The notes under the pieces: generated by a model
Told to the model about the DNA's origin: nothing
Seen by the model: only the letters and a program-made list of their open reading frames with translations
The model's database searches: none
Translations under genes and position numbers: made by a program
Assembly: GCA_964035015.1 (NCBI GenBank)
Contig: CAXIUP010000109.1
Location: forward strand, 15,001 to 79,000
Reading direction: 5' to 3'
DNA length: 64,000 bases
Source: Corallium rubrum
Lineage: Eukaryota > Cnidaria > Anthozoa > Scleralcyonacea > Coralliidae
Part shown: positions 34,009-42,523 of the stretch, in pieces
Position numbering within the stretch: the stretch's first letter is position 1
How the letters are laid out: each line of letters starts with the position of its first letter

Positions 34009-34056
34009 TTTGGTTGCTTGGTTTGTTATGTTTGAAATCTCGCGTTTGCGGGTTTA

Positions 34057-34064
34057 TTTTATAT
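34057..34064 (-). promoter_or_regulatory. TATA box for minus-strand gene at 34008
   Basis: ATATAAAA on the minus strand, about 50 bp upstream of the start. Confidence 0.5.
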
Positions 34065-34127
34065 TGTTAAAATTTACATTTGAAAAAAATATTTAAAAAC
34101 AAGAAAAAAAGATTTGTGATTCAAACG

Positions 34128-34952
34128 ATGTCGAAACGCGATCATACCGGACGTGTGAAAATCAACAGCGTTGAAACTGATCGTGCAACTACCATCATTC
34201 CCCTAAAAATGTTGCTTTGCATAGTACCGGAAATGAGGCGTTTTTCATCACGTTATATGGGGTTGTTGTACTGGTTGTGCGGTGTGTTAGATCACTACGA
34301 GGGAAATTATATATCGGGAATTAAGAGAAGATCACCGCGTGAAGAAAAAGAAGAAGATTGTGATGACATAGACTATTTATTTCATAGCGCTGCATACTTG
34401 TACAAGGATACGGATAGGGATTATGTTATATTAGAAAATGGATGGGAATATTTATTACCCAAGGTCGCTGGTCGTGAATGGCGCGTATATCGAACATTGG
34501 GAGACGGTGCTGTGATGTTGAAGCGACAACGTGGTGGCGGCAATGTTAATTTTTACTCTAGACATTCTTATTTCATGCATATTTCTTTTGACGTGTTAAG
34601 TTACCCAGGATGTTTCAAAGCGTTGTATCGGCATAAATTATATTGTGTAAATAGTGTGACGGACGAAGTAGTCTACCCGTTAAATGACTCCCTACGGGAA
34701 TTCTTACTCACGATTAATTTAAAGTATAACGAAAGAATTTTTATGGCAGCGTATTATTTATTCACTATTGCACCTGATATTTTTATGAGCGTGTTTATAT
34801 CCTACGCTAGTTTTGATGTCGACTTGTTATATACGTTAGTGATATTATTTCTATTTTATTGTGAAGATCATAATCCCTCGCGCGTGTTATTGACTGAAAA
34901 AAAAACAGAGTATTCAATTGTGACGATAACAACGTTTATTGAGAAATTTTAG
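34128..34952 (+). CDS. GLLYW-family protein, copy 1 (274 aa)
   Basis: ATG 34128 (MSKRDHTGR...). Paralogue of the 406-aa protein at 52346, which also starts MSKR. Shared blocks: MGLLYWLCGVLDHYEGNYI against IGLLYWLMGLVNIYEGGYI, and FLFYCEDHNPSR against FVCFCEKHNPRA. This copy stops about where the long paralogue runs on; a second open frame continues at 34961 in another register. Not recognised outside this element. Confidence 0.65.
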   Translation: MSKRDHTGRVKINSVETDRATTIIPLKMLLCIVPEMRRFSSRYMGLLYWLCGVLDHYEGNYISGIKRRSPREEKEEDCDDIDYLFHSAAYLYKDTDRDYVILENGWEYLLPKVAGREWRVYRTLGDGAVMLKRQRGGGNVNFYSRHSYFMHISFDVLSYPGCFKALYRHKLYCVNSVTDEVVYPLNDSLREFLLTINLKYNERIFMAAYYLFTIAPDIFMSVFISYASFDVDLLYTLVILFLFYCEDHNPSRVLLTEKKTEYSIVTITTFIEKF

Positions 34953-34960
34953 AATGGGAA

Positions 34961-35311
34961 TTGGATAAAATTGAGGGTGATGGGGAAAATTATTTTTATT
35001 GTAATTATATGTATAGAACACGCGAAATTTGCATGTATAAGAATTGTAAAAAAAAGTGCGCAACTCATTTAGATAAATTAAAAGACTCTGTTTACGTTTT
35101 TAAAAAAAAAGAGAGAAATTATAGAAAATATTCTCGTGATTATGTACATACGGTATTGGACGATTGGCGGAGTTATGGATATGTTGATTTGAAAACAAAG
35201 AAGTTCTCCTCTGCCATTCGTATACGTACTACGGACTCAAGTTATTGTAAAATTCGGTATATAAATTTTATATTACCCAACGATCAAAACATTATCACTC
35301 AGCTTAGTTGA
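34961..35311 (+). CDS. Open frame continuing copy 1, no ATG at its head
   Basis: About 116 codons open from just after the stop at 34950-34952, in the -1 register. The same register is already open before that stop. Encodes a Lys/Tyr/Cys-rich segment with REICMYKNCKKKCATHLDKL. The combined length would be close to that of the 406-aa paralogue. Either a frameshift mutation or programmed frameshifting; an internal ATG (35010) could also start a shorter protein. Confidence 0.45.
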   Translation: MDKIEGDGENYFYCNYMYRTREICMYKNCKKKCATHLDKLKDSVYVFKKKERNYRKYSRDYVHTVLDDWRSYGYVDLKTKKFSSAIRIRTTDSSYCKIRYINFILPNDQNIITQLS

Positions 35312-35382
35312 ACAGTAGTTTGTTTGTTTTTTTTAATTAGAAATAATTTAAATATCTGTAAAAAAAAATAAAAAGAACTTTA

Positions 35383-35667
35383 ATGAAACTGTGTGTTAAT
35401 ATCGATATTCTCCGTAAAATTAACACGGGTGAAATTTATGCAAAACCGATTCAGTCTGAGCAATTATACCTGTTAATTAATTCGTCATATGATTTTAAAA
35501 TAATTGGTTTGGAAAAAGATTATTTTAGAAAAGGTTGTGATAAAGTTATTTTTGAACCCGTGGGCGAACCGACTCTTCCGCATAAATATTATTGGGGGTT
35601 GAGTAGATCGCATGATTTTACAAATGAAGTCGATGAATATATTAAAAACCATTATTTTATACGTTAA
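35383..35667 (+). CDS. YW-motif family protein (94 aa)
   Basis: ATG 35383. Contains LEKDYFRKGCDKVIF and LPHKYYWGLSRSHDF, aligning with the EDFF..GE.V.YF and HYWT blocks of 32579. Lacks the N-terminal ATYLKV block. Function unknown. Confidence 0.55.
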   Translation: MKLCVNIDILRKINTGEIYAKPIQSEQLYLLINSSYDFKIIGLEKDYFRKGCDKVIFEPVGEPTLPHKYYWGLSRSHDFTNEVDEYIKNHYFIR

Positions 35668-35678
35668 TTAAAAAATAT

Positions 35679-35686
35679 TATAAAAA
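35679..35686 (+). promoter_or_regulatory. TATA box for gene at 35788
   Basis: TATAAAAA about 100 bp before the ATG; the leader between is A-rich and gene-free. Confidence 0.55.
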
Positions 35687-35787
35687 GCAAAGCAAAGATT
35701 TGATCATTATCATTAAATACCATCAGCAACTCAGGAGACACGAGCTCCCAAACAAACGCTAAAATTTTCTTTCTTATCACAAACGGT

Positions 35788-36663
35788 ATGGAATTATATT
35801 TAAAACAACATGTGACTAACGAGCGCGTACTTCAAAAGTACGCGGATTTAACGCAAAAAGTGGTGGCTCTTCAAAAGAAGAATAATAAAGCGATTTTAGC
35901 GAAAGTATTCCCGACGAGTAAAGCGTGTGTAAAATTTACAATGCAGTCGATGATGGAGCTGGAGATGGATTCGATCCCCCCGTTGGTTAACGTTATACAG
36001 CAAGCTAATGGTTACTTCAATTGGAGTGAACATGTTCTTATTGTGATTTCGACTTATCGAAATTACAAAAATGACGAGATGCGTCTGGTGTTGCGTAGTA
36101 GCGAATTTGGAACCGGCGAATTAGTTTTGCAAAGAAAAGTACAGGTCGTTCCCGAAGAAGATTTAACATTCGATGACGATGGTGAAGAAACACCAGTGGT
36201 TATTCCTGGTGTATCAGAAGAAGAAGAAACCGTGTCGTGGGAAGACGAATGGGGGGGTTTTTCTTTTAAGAAAAACGATTCGCTAGCAGAGATCGCTACC
36301 CAGTTGAGCCGTTTTCATCACGACGTGTGCGGGAATGCTGGTGGGAAAAAAAGAAAGGCGCCTACTGCTACTAATAAATCAACAAGCACAACAGCAACAT
36401 CGAAGAAGAAAAAAAACGAAGAACAAATTATCGCATGTGAGTCGAAGAGGAAGAAGAATGAAATACCCATAAATATGTTCGCCGCCGCTGAATTAATTTA
36501 TTTTTGCAGTATCGATAAAAGTCTAAGCGTAGAAGATTGTATTTGTAGATATAATGATGAAATGAATGGGGGGTTAAAAGCAGCTGATAAAGTAGATTTT
36601 GTCAGTCTTATAAACACAGAGGGTTTTGAAGAGATCAGACGTATGGTTGAACAATTACGTTAA
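35788..36663 (+). CDS. Hypothetical nuclear-type protein (291 aa)
   Basis: ATG 35788. An N-terminal globular half of about 115 residues precedes an acidic stretch (residues about 130-155, EEEETVSWEDEWGG). A Ser/Thr/Lys linker follows with NLS-like KKRK and KKKK, and a helical C-terminal domain ends EEIRRMVEQLR. It has its own TATA box and lies directly before the integrase. Could be a regulator or scaffold; no homology recognised. Confidence 0.6.
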   Translation: MELYLKQHVTNERVLQKYADLTQKVVALQKKNNKAILAKVFPTSKACVKFTMQSMMELEMDSIPPLVNVIQQANGYFNWSEHVLIVISTYRNYKNDEMRLVLRSSEFGTGELVLQRKVQVVPEEDLTFDDDGEETPVVIPGVSEEEETVSWEDEWGGFSFKKNDSLAEIATQLSRFHHDVCGNAGGKKRKAPTATNKSTSTTATSKKKKNEEQIIACESKRKKNEIPINMFAAAELIYFCSIDKSLSVEDCICRYNDEMNGGLKAADKVDFVSLINTEGFEEIRRMVEQLR

Positions 36664-36704
36664 AGTATTTTTTTGTTTATAATTATTTTTTCAGAAAGAA
36701 AGAG

Positions 36705-37601
36705 ATGGCGAGGAAAAAAAAAACTGTATTTACTGAAGATTTCATTAAGAAAGCATCGCGACTTCTAAAAGGAGAAACGTTAGAATTGGAACAATTAGAA
36801 AAATATAAACAACATAAACTGACTAGAAAAAAATATAGACGTTTAAATATACATGTGAGTGAAAAGAATGAACAGTGGGAAATTGATTTAGCAGAAAATA
36901 AAGATTTGGCGAGATTTAATCGTCAATTTCGTTATTGGCTTGTGTGTATTGATGTCTATTCGCGTTATGCGTGGGTGGAGTTTTTAAAGAAGAAAACGGC
37001 AAAAAATACAGCGGAAAAAATGGAAAAAATTTTAAAAAAAGATGGAGCGCCTAAGAAAATTCAGTGTGACGAAGGATCGGAATTTCAAATAATTCGTAAA
37101 ACTTTGAGTAAAAAATATGGTTTTGAAGTTTTTCACACGTTCAATCGAGAAATTAAAGCCTCACACGTCGAAAGAGTAATTCAAACTTTAAAAACAATGG
37201 TTCGTCGTGTTTTAACGTTGACGGGTAGTTTTGATTATTATTCTTATTTTCGCATAATTCTCGAAAGATATAATAATTCACCGCATAAAAGTTTGGGTGG
37301 TGCCACACCCCATGAGCTTTATCGTGAAGATAAAAAACAAAAAAAAATTAAAAATATATTACTACGTAAGATGATCTCGCCCGTCACTTTTACTAAAAGC
37401 GTGTTGAAAGAAGGAACGCTTGTGCGAATAGCGCGTGGAAAAACGAATATTTTTGAGAAAAGCAGTCTACGGCGTTGGACGGACGAAAAATTTAAAATCA
37501 AAAAAGTATTTGTAACGGATCCCGTGACGTATGAATTGGTGGATTTAAACGGTGAAAAAATCACGGGGATATTTTATCGCGAAGAATTACAAACAATATG
37601 A
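36705..37601 (+). CDS. Retrovirus-type (rve) integrase, 298 aa
   Basis: DDE integrase catalysing strand transfer of the element ends into host DNA. Catalytic residues: D61 in WEIDLAEN, D122 in IQCDEGSEF, and E156 in KASHVERVIQTLK. Then LERYNNSPHKSLGGATPHEL, the usual block after the core. The C-terminal 70 residues (VRIARGKTNIFEKSSLRRWT...) form the SH3-like DNA-binding tail seen in Polinton and Ty3-type integrases. No HHCC finger or chromodomain seen. The stop overlaps the next ATG (ATGA). Intact. Confidence 0.95.
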   Translation: MARKKKTVFTEDFIKKASRLLKGETLELEQLEKYKQHKLTRKKYRRLNIHVSEKNEQWEIDLAENKDLARFNRQFRYWLVCIDVYSRYAWVEFLKKKTAKNTAEKMEKILKKDGAPKKIQCDEGSEFQIIRKTLSKKYGFEVFHTFNREIKASHVERVIQTLKTMVRRVLTLTGSFDYYSYFRIILERYNNSPHKSLGGATPHELYREDKKQKKIKNILLRKMISPVTFTKSVLKEGTLVRIARGKTNIFEKSSLRRWTDEKFKIKKVFVTDPVTYELVDLNGEKITGIFYREELQTI

Positions 37602-38545
37602 ATTTGCAAATTTTAAGCAATACTGTTGCAGAAGATGGAGAGGTTAATTATACGAATCAATTTGAAATGAAATTAGCCGAACCGATCGATGCAATAAATC
37701 ACGATGCGTTTTTTGAATTAACAGAAATTTCTTACCCGGGAACGACAAAAAATATCGCTGATGACTCTTGTTGGTTTAATTTTGAAATTGACTTTTATGA
37801 TTGGAAATATAGTAAAGCAGATGATAGAAACGTGAATTGCAGTTTGGAGGTGAAAAGCGATAATTTCATTATTCCACAGGGTTACTATACTTTAGAAAAT
37901 TTATTGCAGTATTTAAATAACGCTTTTAATGAATACGAGGTAACATTTACGTTAACAACATCCGGTAAAGTAAAAATAACCGCGAATGTAGCAACCGAAT
38001 ATTGGGTAAATCAAGAAAACTCTACAATTACTGTGAACGGAAATCCAAAAGGATATGATGGGAAAGATTCTAATTATTATCATATGTCAACTGCGTTAAT
38101 AAACGGTACAAATGCGGAATATTATGTTTATTTTTATTTGAGAATTTCTAAAAAATTAGCTTTTATGCTAGGGTTTGTGGATGAATACTTTGATTTTAAA
38201 ATCAAAAAGGGTGTAGTTTATGATACAACATTTACGCGTGTAGCAGATCATTTACCCGACATATCTGATGGTCTAGATAAAATGTTTATTTATTGTGATG
38301 AACTTGAAAGAAGTTTTATCGGTGATTCGTCTGCTGAACTTATTTGCACAGTACCGATTCGTTGGAGCGAACAGGGAAAAGGGAGTGGTGAACTAATTAT
38401 TTACACGCCAACTGTACCGGTTAGAAGAAAATTTAAAAAAGCGTCTATTTCTTCGTTACACATAGCGTTAAAAGATAGTGTAGGTGTTAAAGTACCCTTT
38501 GATTCGGGAACTGTTAGCATCGAAGGTGTAGTTCATTATGCTTAA
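37598..38545 (+). CDS. Penton-like minor capsid protein (315 aa)
   Basis: ATG 37598 overlaps the integrase stop. Length and position fit the single jelly-roll minor capsid (penton) protein of Polintons and adintoviruses. The pattern is also typical: an N-terminal beta-rich region (FELTEISYPGTTKNI), a central QGYYTLENLLQYLNNAF segment, and a C-terminal run of strands ending VKVPFDSGTVSIEGVVHY. The protein would fill the capsid vertices. Assignment is from fold-like pattern and context, not from an alignment. Confidence 0.8.
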   Translation: MNLQILSNTVAEDGEVNYTNQFEMKLAEPIDAINHDAFFELTEISYPGTTKNIADDSCWFNFEIDFYDWKYSKADDRNVNCSLEVKSDNFIIPQGYYTLENLLQYLNNAFNEYEVTFTLTTSGKVKITANVATEYWVNQENSTITVNGNPKGYDGKDSNYYHMSTALINGTNAEYYVYFYLRISKKLAFMLGFVDEYFDFKIKKGVVYDTTFTRVADHLPDISDGLDKMFIYCDELERSFIGDSSAELICTVPIRWSEQGKGSGELIIYTPTVPVRRKFKKASISSLHIALKDSVGVKVPFDSGTVSIEGVVHYA

Positions 38546-38894
38546 ACTCCATTTTAAAGCGGTAGAAAATGCATTGGTAATAGAAAGCAAAGAAATTTCA
38601 TTTCCTTTTTTGTCTTATTCATATGGTGATAAGAACGTATTATGGAATTTAAATTCTATAGAATGTAAAAATACTCGAGGAAATTTTCGTTTATTATACC
38701 GCAGAAAATTAGATTTTTCTAATATTCAGACAAATGGGGATACTAAAAAAATTGAAAATTTAACATATACAAATCATGAGTTTCTCGGAATAGGGACCCC
38801 AGCTAATCAGCATATGTTATTGTCTAAACGTTTATTATTCTTTCACGATGAAAAAAACCCTAAAAAAACAGTATCTAAAAAAAATTACCGTTAA
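38538..38894 (+). CDS. Hypothetical virion-operon protein (118 aa)
   Basis: ATG 38538, overlapping the penton stop by 8 nt. Beta-rich N-terminal half, Lys-rich C-terminus. The overlapping start argues for co-expression with capsid proteins. No family recognised. Confidence 0.55.
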   Translation: MLKLHFKAVENALVIESKEISFPFLSYSYGDKNVLWNLNSIECKNTRGNFRLLYRRKLDFSNIQTNGDTKKIENLTYTNHEFLGIGTPANQHMLLSKRLLFFHDEKNPKKTVSKKNYR

Positions 38895-39022
38895 TGTTAT
38901 CAAATACTATGGAAAAAAAAGTTCAATTTTTTATTGTATATGAAAAAGATGGGAATAAAAGATTGCGTGATGAGGAAATTACGCTCACTTTGAATTTGTT
39001 TGAAGAGGGGGAGTATTATTAA
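38894..39022 (+). CDS. Very small virion-operon protein (42 aa)
   Basis: ATG 38894 shares a base with the preceding TAA (TAATG). Peptide begins MLSNTMEKKVQFFIVYEKDG and ends acidic (FEEGEYY). Fills the gap between neighbours at operon spacing, which is the main support. Confidence 0.45.
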   Translation: MLSNTMEKKVQFFIVYEKDGNKRLRDEEITLTLNLFEEGEYY

Positions 39023-39033
39023 AAGAGAAAAAA

Positions 39034-39303
39034 ATGACTACCAAGAAGAAGAAAACATCACAATTAGGTGAAAAAGACTATTTGGAATTATTATATGGAA
39101 GAAGAAATGGCGGGGGATATAATCGAAATTATTTTGTAATCAAACAAGAAACAAAACAAACTAAAGGAGAAATTTTACTCAATGGGCGCGTGGGGCTACC
39201 CCCTAATATGGATGAACAACATGAAAAAAATTATGTAAAACCTGCAAAAAAAAGAAAAAAAGATACATTACATCCTGAACTTTTACGTATTTTAAATAGA
39301 TAA
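39034..39303 (+). CDS. Small basic protein (89 aa)
   Basis: ATG 39034, 11 nt after the preceding stop. Contains LLYGRRNGGGYNRNYF and two Lys-rich patches. Possible minor virion protein. Confidence 0.5.
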   Translation: MTTKKKKTSQLGEKDYLELLYGRRNGGGYNRNYFVIKQETKQTKGEILLNGRVGLPPNMDEQHEKNYVKPAKKRKKDTLHPELLRILNR

Positions 39304-39362
39304 AAAAAATTAAAAAATAAATTTTTTCAAAAAAAATTAAAAAAAAATATTTAATTTGATAT

Positions 39363-39370
39363 TATAAATA
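39363..39370 (+). promoter_or_regulatory. TATA box for core-protein/capsid unit
   Basis: TATAAATA in a 120-bp A/T-only gap, 55 bp before the ATG at 39426. Likely the promoter for the small basic protein and the major capsid gene. Confidence 0.6.
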
Positions 39371-39425
39371 TCGTGTGTTGTTTTATAAAAAAATCATTTC
39401 GTTCGGGTTTTTATTCGCTGATAGT

Positions 39426-39575
39426 ATGGCACGCAATAGAAAAAAAATAAAAAGACGAAGAAAACCAAAAAGAAAACAACAAAAAGGCCGGGGTTTTGGG
39501 GCGGGTATGGCACTTGGTATGTTTTTGCCGAAGTTATTGGACACGACAAAGGGAATTCTTAAAATTAACATTTAA
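39426..39575 (+). CDS. Arg/Lys-rich core peptide, adenovirus pX/mu-like (49 aa)
   Basis: ATG 39426. The first 25 residues are mostly Lys/Arg (KKIKRRRKPKRKQQKGRG), followed by a Gly/hydrophobic segment FGAGMALGMFLPKLL. This two-part layout resembles the adenovirus core peptide pX/mu precursor and equivalents reported in adintoviruses. It ends 10 nt before the major capsid ATG. Probably DNA-condensing; QQKGRGFGAG may be a protease site. Confidence 0.6.
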   Translation: MARNRKKIKRRRKPKRKQQKGRGFGAGMALGMFLPKLLDTTKGILKINI

Positions 39576-39585
39576 CAAAAAAAAT

Positions 39586-40905
39586 ATGTCTACCCACGAT
39601 GGTCATGAACAAGAAGTCGATCAACACGAGACATTATATTCAAAACCTTTACAGTTATTTAAATCATCACCTTTTAACGATCTTTTTACGGAAAAGCGTA
39701 TTGATGTGATACATCCTATTCCCAATACGCCTTATGCAGATGCGTACACATTTAAACGACAGGGCAATAATGTGGGGTTAATAAAAACAAGTGATGCAAG
39801 AATGCATATGAAAATATCACTACGAGACGGTGCTGCTGGTCTTCAGGTCAACTCTGTTTTTACACCACCCCCCTTTCCTGGTCGTACTATGTGGCGCTCT
39901 GCAGAATTGAAGATTAATGAATGTTTAATCACGCCTGCTTCTAATTTTAATTTCCTATCGGCGTATTTGAAAATTCTTACCCGTGAAACGCCTAAAATGT
40001 ATAAAGATTCACCACAAATAAATTGCGGTTATTTTGATACCCATTCACATATGAATGCCGTTCAAGGAAATAACCTGGGGGCTGTGGCGAGACGTAATCT
40101 TACAAACAATATCGACGAAGTACAACTTATTGATAAAATTGATCTACCGTGTTTCAGCGAATCGGGCGGTGAAGTTTTTATGCCGTCCGCTTTTAAACTG
40201 GAACTAAAATACGTAAGAGCACCCTACACGCTCCTTTTCATGGGTGCGAATCACGGGGACGCAAATTTTGCTGCTATGAGAATGTCAATAGAAGAATTTC
40301 ATATACGCGTGCCTGTTTACAAACCCAAAGATCAGTTGAGTAACGCTTTAAATACAGCGTTTGTCACTGATTCGCAAGAAGCGCGATATTATTCGACAAC
40401 ATTCCGCACGGTGACGTCGTCAATAGCTGCTGTTCGAAGATCGCATATAGAAAACGACGTGTTTAATGGATCATGTCCTGTTCGTTTATTTATCGTGTAT
40501 CTGAGACGTAACAATTTTGCTGGTACTATGGGGACGAATGTGTTTAATTTCGAATGGGAGAATTATTCAAATGTAAACGTCACAGTAAATAGCGTGTCTA
40601 TTGGAACGATAGAAAATTCAGTTGAAGCATACGAGCAATTACGCAATGTTCTTAATAGAGATCATTCTGAAATGCCGATAACTTACGAACAATTTATACA
40701 TGGATATGCGGTTTTAGCTTTCGATTTAACTACAAATTCCGACACACATTTGAAAGTGCTACCGAATCGACCCAGTGGTGTTGTTAACGTTCACATGAAT
40801 TTCTCAGCCGATACGCAAGCGGGAAACATTTTCTACATTGGCGAATTTCGTAATGAAATAAAAGTCGGTATGAAAACACCAGCGCGTTTGTTATATGATG
40901 TATAA
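39586..40905 (+). CDS. Major capsid protein, hexon-like double jelly-roll (439 aa)
   Basis: Start set at ATG 39586 (MSTHDGHEQEVD) because the longer frame overlaps the core peptide gene. Length, position between penton and protease, and beta-rich composition fit the Polinton/adintovirus hexon. The segment ETLYSKPLQLFKSSPFNDLF is followed by a viral-type IPNTPYADAYTF. The C-terminus (NIFYIGEFRNEIKV...) resembles the last strands of double jelly-roll capsids. Trimers would form the icosahedral shell. Intact. The assignment is strong by context, moderate by sequence. Confidence 0.82.
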   Translation: MSTHDGHEQEVDQHETLYSKPLQLFKSSPFNDLFTEKRIDVIHPIPNTPYADAYTFKRQGNNVGLIKTSDARMHMKISLRDGAAGLQVNSVFTPPPFPGRTMWRSAELKINECLITPASNFNFLSAYLKILTRETPKMYKDSPQINCGYFDTHSHMNAVQGNNLGAVARRNLTNNIDEVQLIDKIDLPCFSESGGEVFMPSAFKLELKYVRAPYTLLFMGANHGDANFAAMRMSIEEFHIRVPVYKPKDQLSNALNTAFVTDSQEARYYSTTFRTVTSSIAAVRRSHIENDVFNGSCPVRLFIVYLRRNNFAGTMGTNVFNFEWENYSNVNVTVNSVSIGTIENSVEAYEQLRNVLNRDHSEMPITYEQFIHGYAVLAFDLTTNSDTHLKVLPNRPSGVVNVHMNFSADTQAGNIFYIGEFRNEIKVGMKTPARLLYDV

Positions 40906-40952
40906 ATTTATGAGATATAAAAAACATACTCATTCCGTTTTTAATTCTCACC

Positions 40953-41081
40953 ATGGAAAAAACTAACGGCAAAAAAAAAATAATAATTAAAACTATACAA
41001 CCAGGAAATATAATTGATAAAAAAATACATTTAAATAAAGAACATATTATAGTTCATCCAGTAGCGTCGAATTTTGCTTGA
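40953..41081 (+). CDS. Very small basic protein (42 aa)
   Basis: ATG 40953, peptide beginning MEKTNGKKKIIIKTIQPGN. Lies between capsid and acidic-repeat genes, 6 nt before the next ATG. Support is spacing only. Confidence 0.4.
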   Translation: MEKTNGKKKIIIKTIQPGNIIDKKIHLNKEHIIVHPVASNFA

Positions 41082-41087
41082 AAAAAA

Positions 41088-41302
41088 ATGGATGTAAAAA
41101 AGAAAGAAAAAGAAGAAGAAAAAAAAAGAAAAAAAAAAGAAGAAGAAGAAGAAGAAGAAGAAGAAGAAGAAGAAGAAGAAGAAGAAGAAGAAGAAGAAGA
41201 AGAAGAAGAAGAAAAAGAAGAAAATGAAAAAAGAAAAAAAAAGAAAAAAATAGAAAAACACGAATCATCTGGTTTTTCAGAAAATGAGTTGATGTCTGAA
41301 AG

Positions 41303-41399
<97 letters not shown>

Positions 41400-41762
41400 A
41401 ATGAGACGGGCATGTTAAAATCATTAATATTATATCATCAGTTGTTGAAAAAAAAAAAAGAAAAAAAGAAAAAAAAATTCATCCCTTCGGTTAGAGAATT
41501 TTTTAAAGTAAATATGATTAAAAAACATAAATTATACGATGAAAATTTAAAAAAAAAGATATTACTTTTAGCCAAAAATATTGTGGAAAAAAGAATTCCG
41601 ATAAAATGCAGCGACGATTATTTGTATTTACTTAAAAAAATGGCATGCGGAAAAATTAATTCAAATGATCTTAAGATCATGTTATGCGAGGATCATTGTC
41701 TTAGCCTTGTATTTGAAAGAGCGGTTAAATTTTTAAGTAAATTTGAAAAAGAAAATGAATAA
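41088..41762 (+). CDS. Protein with poly-Glu and poly-Asp tracts (224 aa)
   Basis: ATG 41088. The N-terminal half has Lys/Glu repeats, then a GAA/GAG-coded Glu run (about 41130-41215). After SSGFSENELMSES comes a GAT-coded Asp run (about 41302-41395). The C-terminal half is a normal helical domain (SVREFFKVNMIKKHKLYDEN...). It overlaps the next gene. The acidic tracts may mimic DNA charge in a scaffold or packaging role; that is a guess. Tract length is likely variable between copies. Confidence 0.6.
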
Positions 41763-42288
41763 ATTACAATTAGTTGATGCTGTTAAATTGAACGAGATGT
41801 TTGAATATTTAAAAAACGATCATGAAAATAAGAAACTACTTCAAGGAATAAAAAAACAAGATGAATTTCAGTTGGAAGAAAAAAAGGAAGCGATGGAAAA
41901 CGCTGTTAAACAAAACAAACACGCCGGTGAAAGCGTAGTGAGTTTTTTAAAACAAAAAAATGCTCTCAAACGTAAAGCCGACAATTTAACGGGTACTGGA
42001 GGGGATGATGATGATGATGAAACAAAAAAAGAAAAAAATACGGAAGAAAGTCAAGAAACAAAAACACCTGGTGAAAGAAAAATAATAGAATTTTTAAATA
42101 AAAAAGGACTGAAAAGCAACACTCTTCAAATGGGTAATAAAAGCATTAATCGTGCAGATTTAATATATGATTTATCACACAACGCGAGTAAACAATTTAT
42201 GTTAAACATTAATGAACGAAGAGTTGCTTTAAAATACTTAAAAAAAAAAAAAATATGCCTGCTAGCATCATTAAAAATGCTGTATTGA
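41755..42288 (+). CDS. Lys-rich virion-operon protein (177 aa)
   Basis: ATG 41755 (MNKLQLVDAVKLNEMF) preferred over the ATG at 41743; both overlap the previous gene. Predicted helical/coiled-coil. It contains NLTGTGGDDDD, where LTGTG fits the adenain consensus (M/I/L)-x-G-x-G, so it may be a processed capsid-interior protein. Overlaps the next frame by 34 nt. Confidence 0.55.
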   Translation: MNKLQLVDAVKLNEMFEYLKNDHENKKLLQGIKKQDEFQLEEKKEAMENAVKQNKHAGESVVSFLKQKNALKRKADNLTGTGGDDDDDETKKEKNTEESQETKTPGERKIIEFLNKKGLKSNTLQMGNKSINRADLIYDLSHNASKQFMLNINERRVALKYLKKKKICLLASLKMLY

Positions 42289-42515
42289 GAAAACACTACA
42301 CTACAAAACAATACGAATCCGGCGATACAACGGAGGGTGAGACAGAAGGTTCAACAGGAAGTTCATCAGCAGCAGACATTTTCGATATACCGGTAAAAAA
42401 ACAAAAAGGAAGTTCAATTTTCGATATACCGAAAAAAAAACAATATTATCACGCTAATCCCAATTTGGAATTTGCTCAACTACGTGCAAAAGCTCGTGGT
42501 AGATTATCTGCTTAA
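42255..42515 (+). CDS. Small protein with IFDIP repeats (86 aa)
   Basis: ATG 42255. Two copies of an [A/S]-x-IFDIPxKKQ motif separated by about 12 residues, flanked by Ser/Gly and Arg-rich parts. The repeats may bind a capsid partner. Lies directly before the protease gene. Confidence 0.5.
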   Translation: MPASIIKNAVLRKHYTTKQYESGDTTEGETEGSTGSSSAADIFDIPVKKQKGSSIFDIPKKKQYYHANPNLEFAQLRAKARGRLSA

Positions 42516-42523
42516 AAAAAAAA

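Noticed and set aside
41031..41424. Minus-strand poly-Phe, poly-Ser and poly-His/Leu frames
   Set aside because: Shadows of the GAA and GAT tracts in the + strand gene at 41088.
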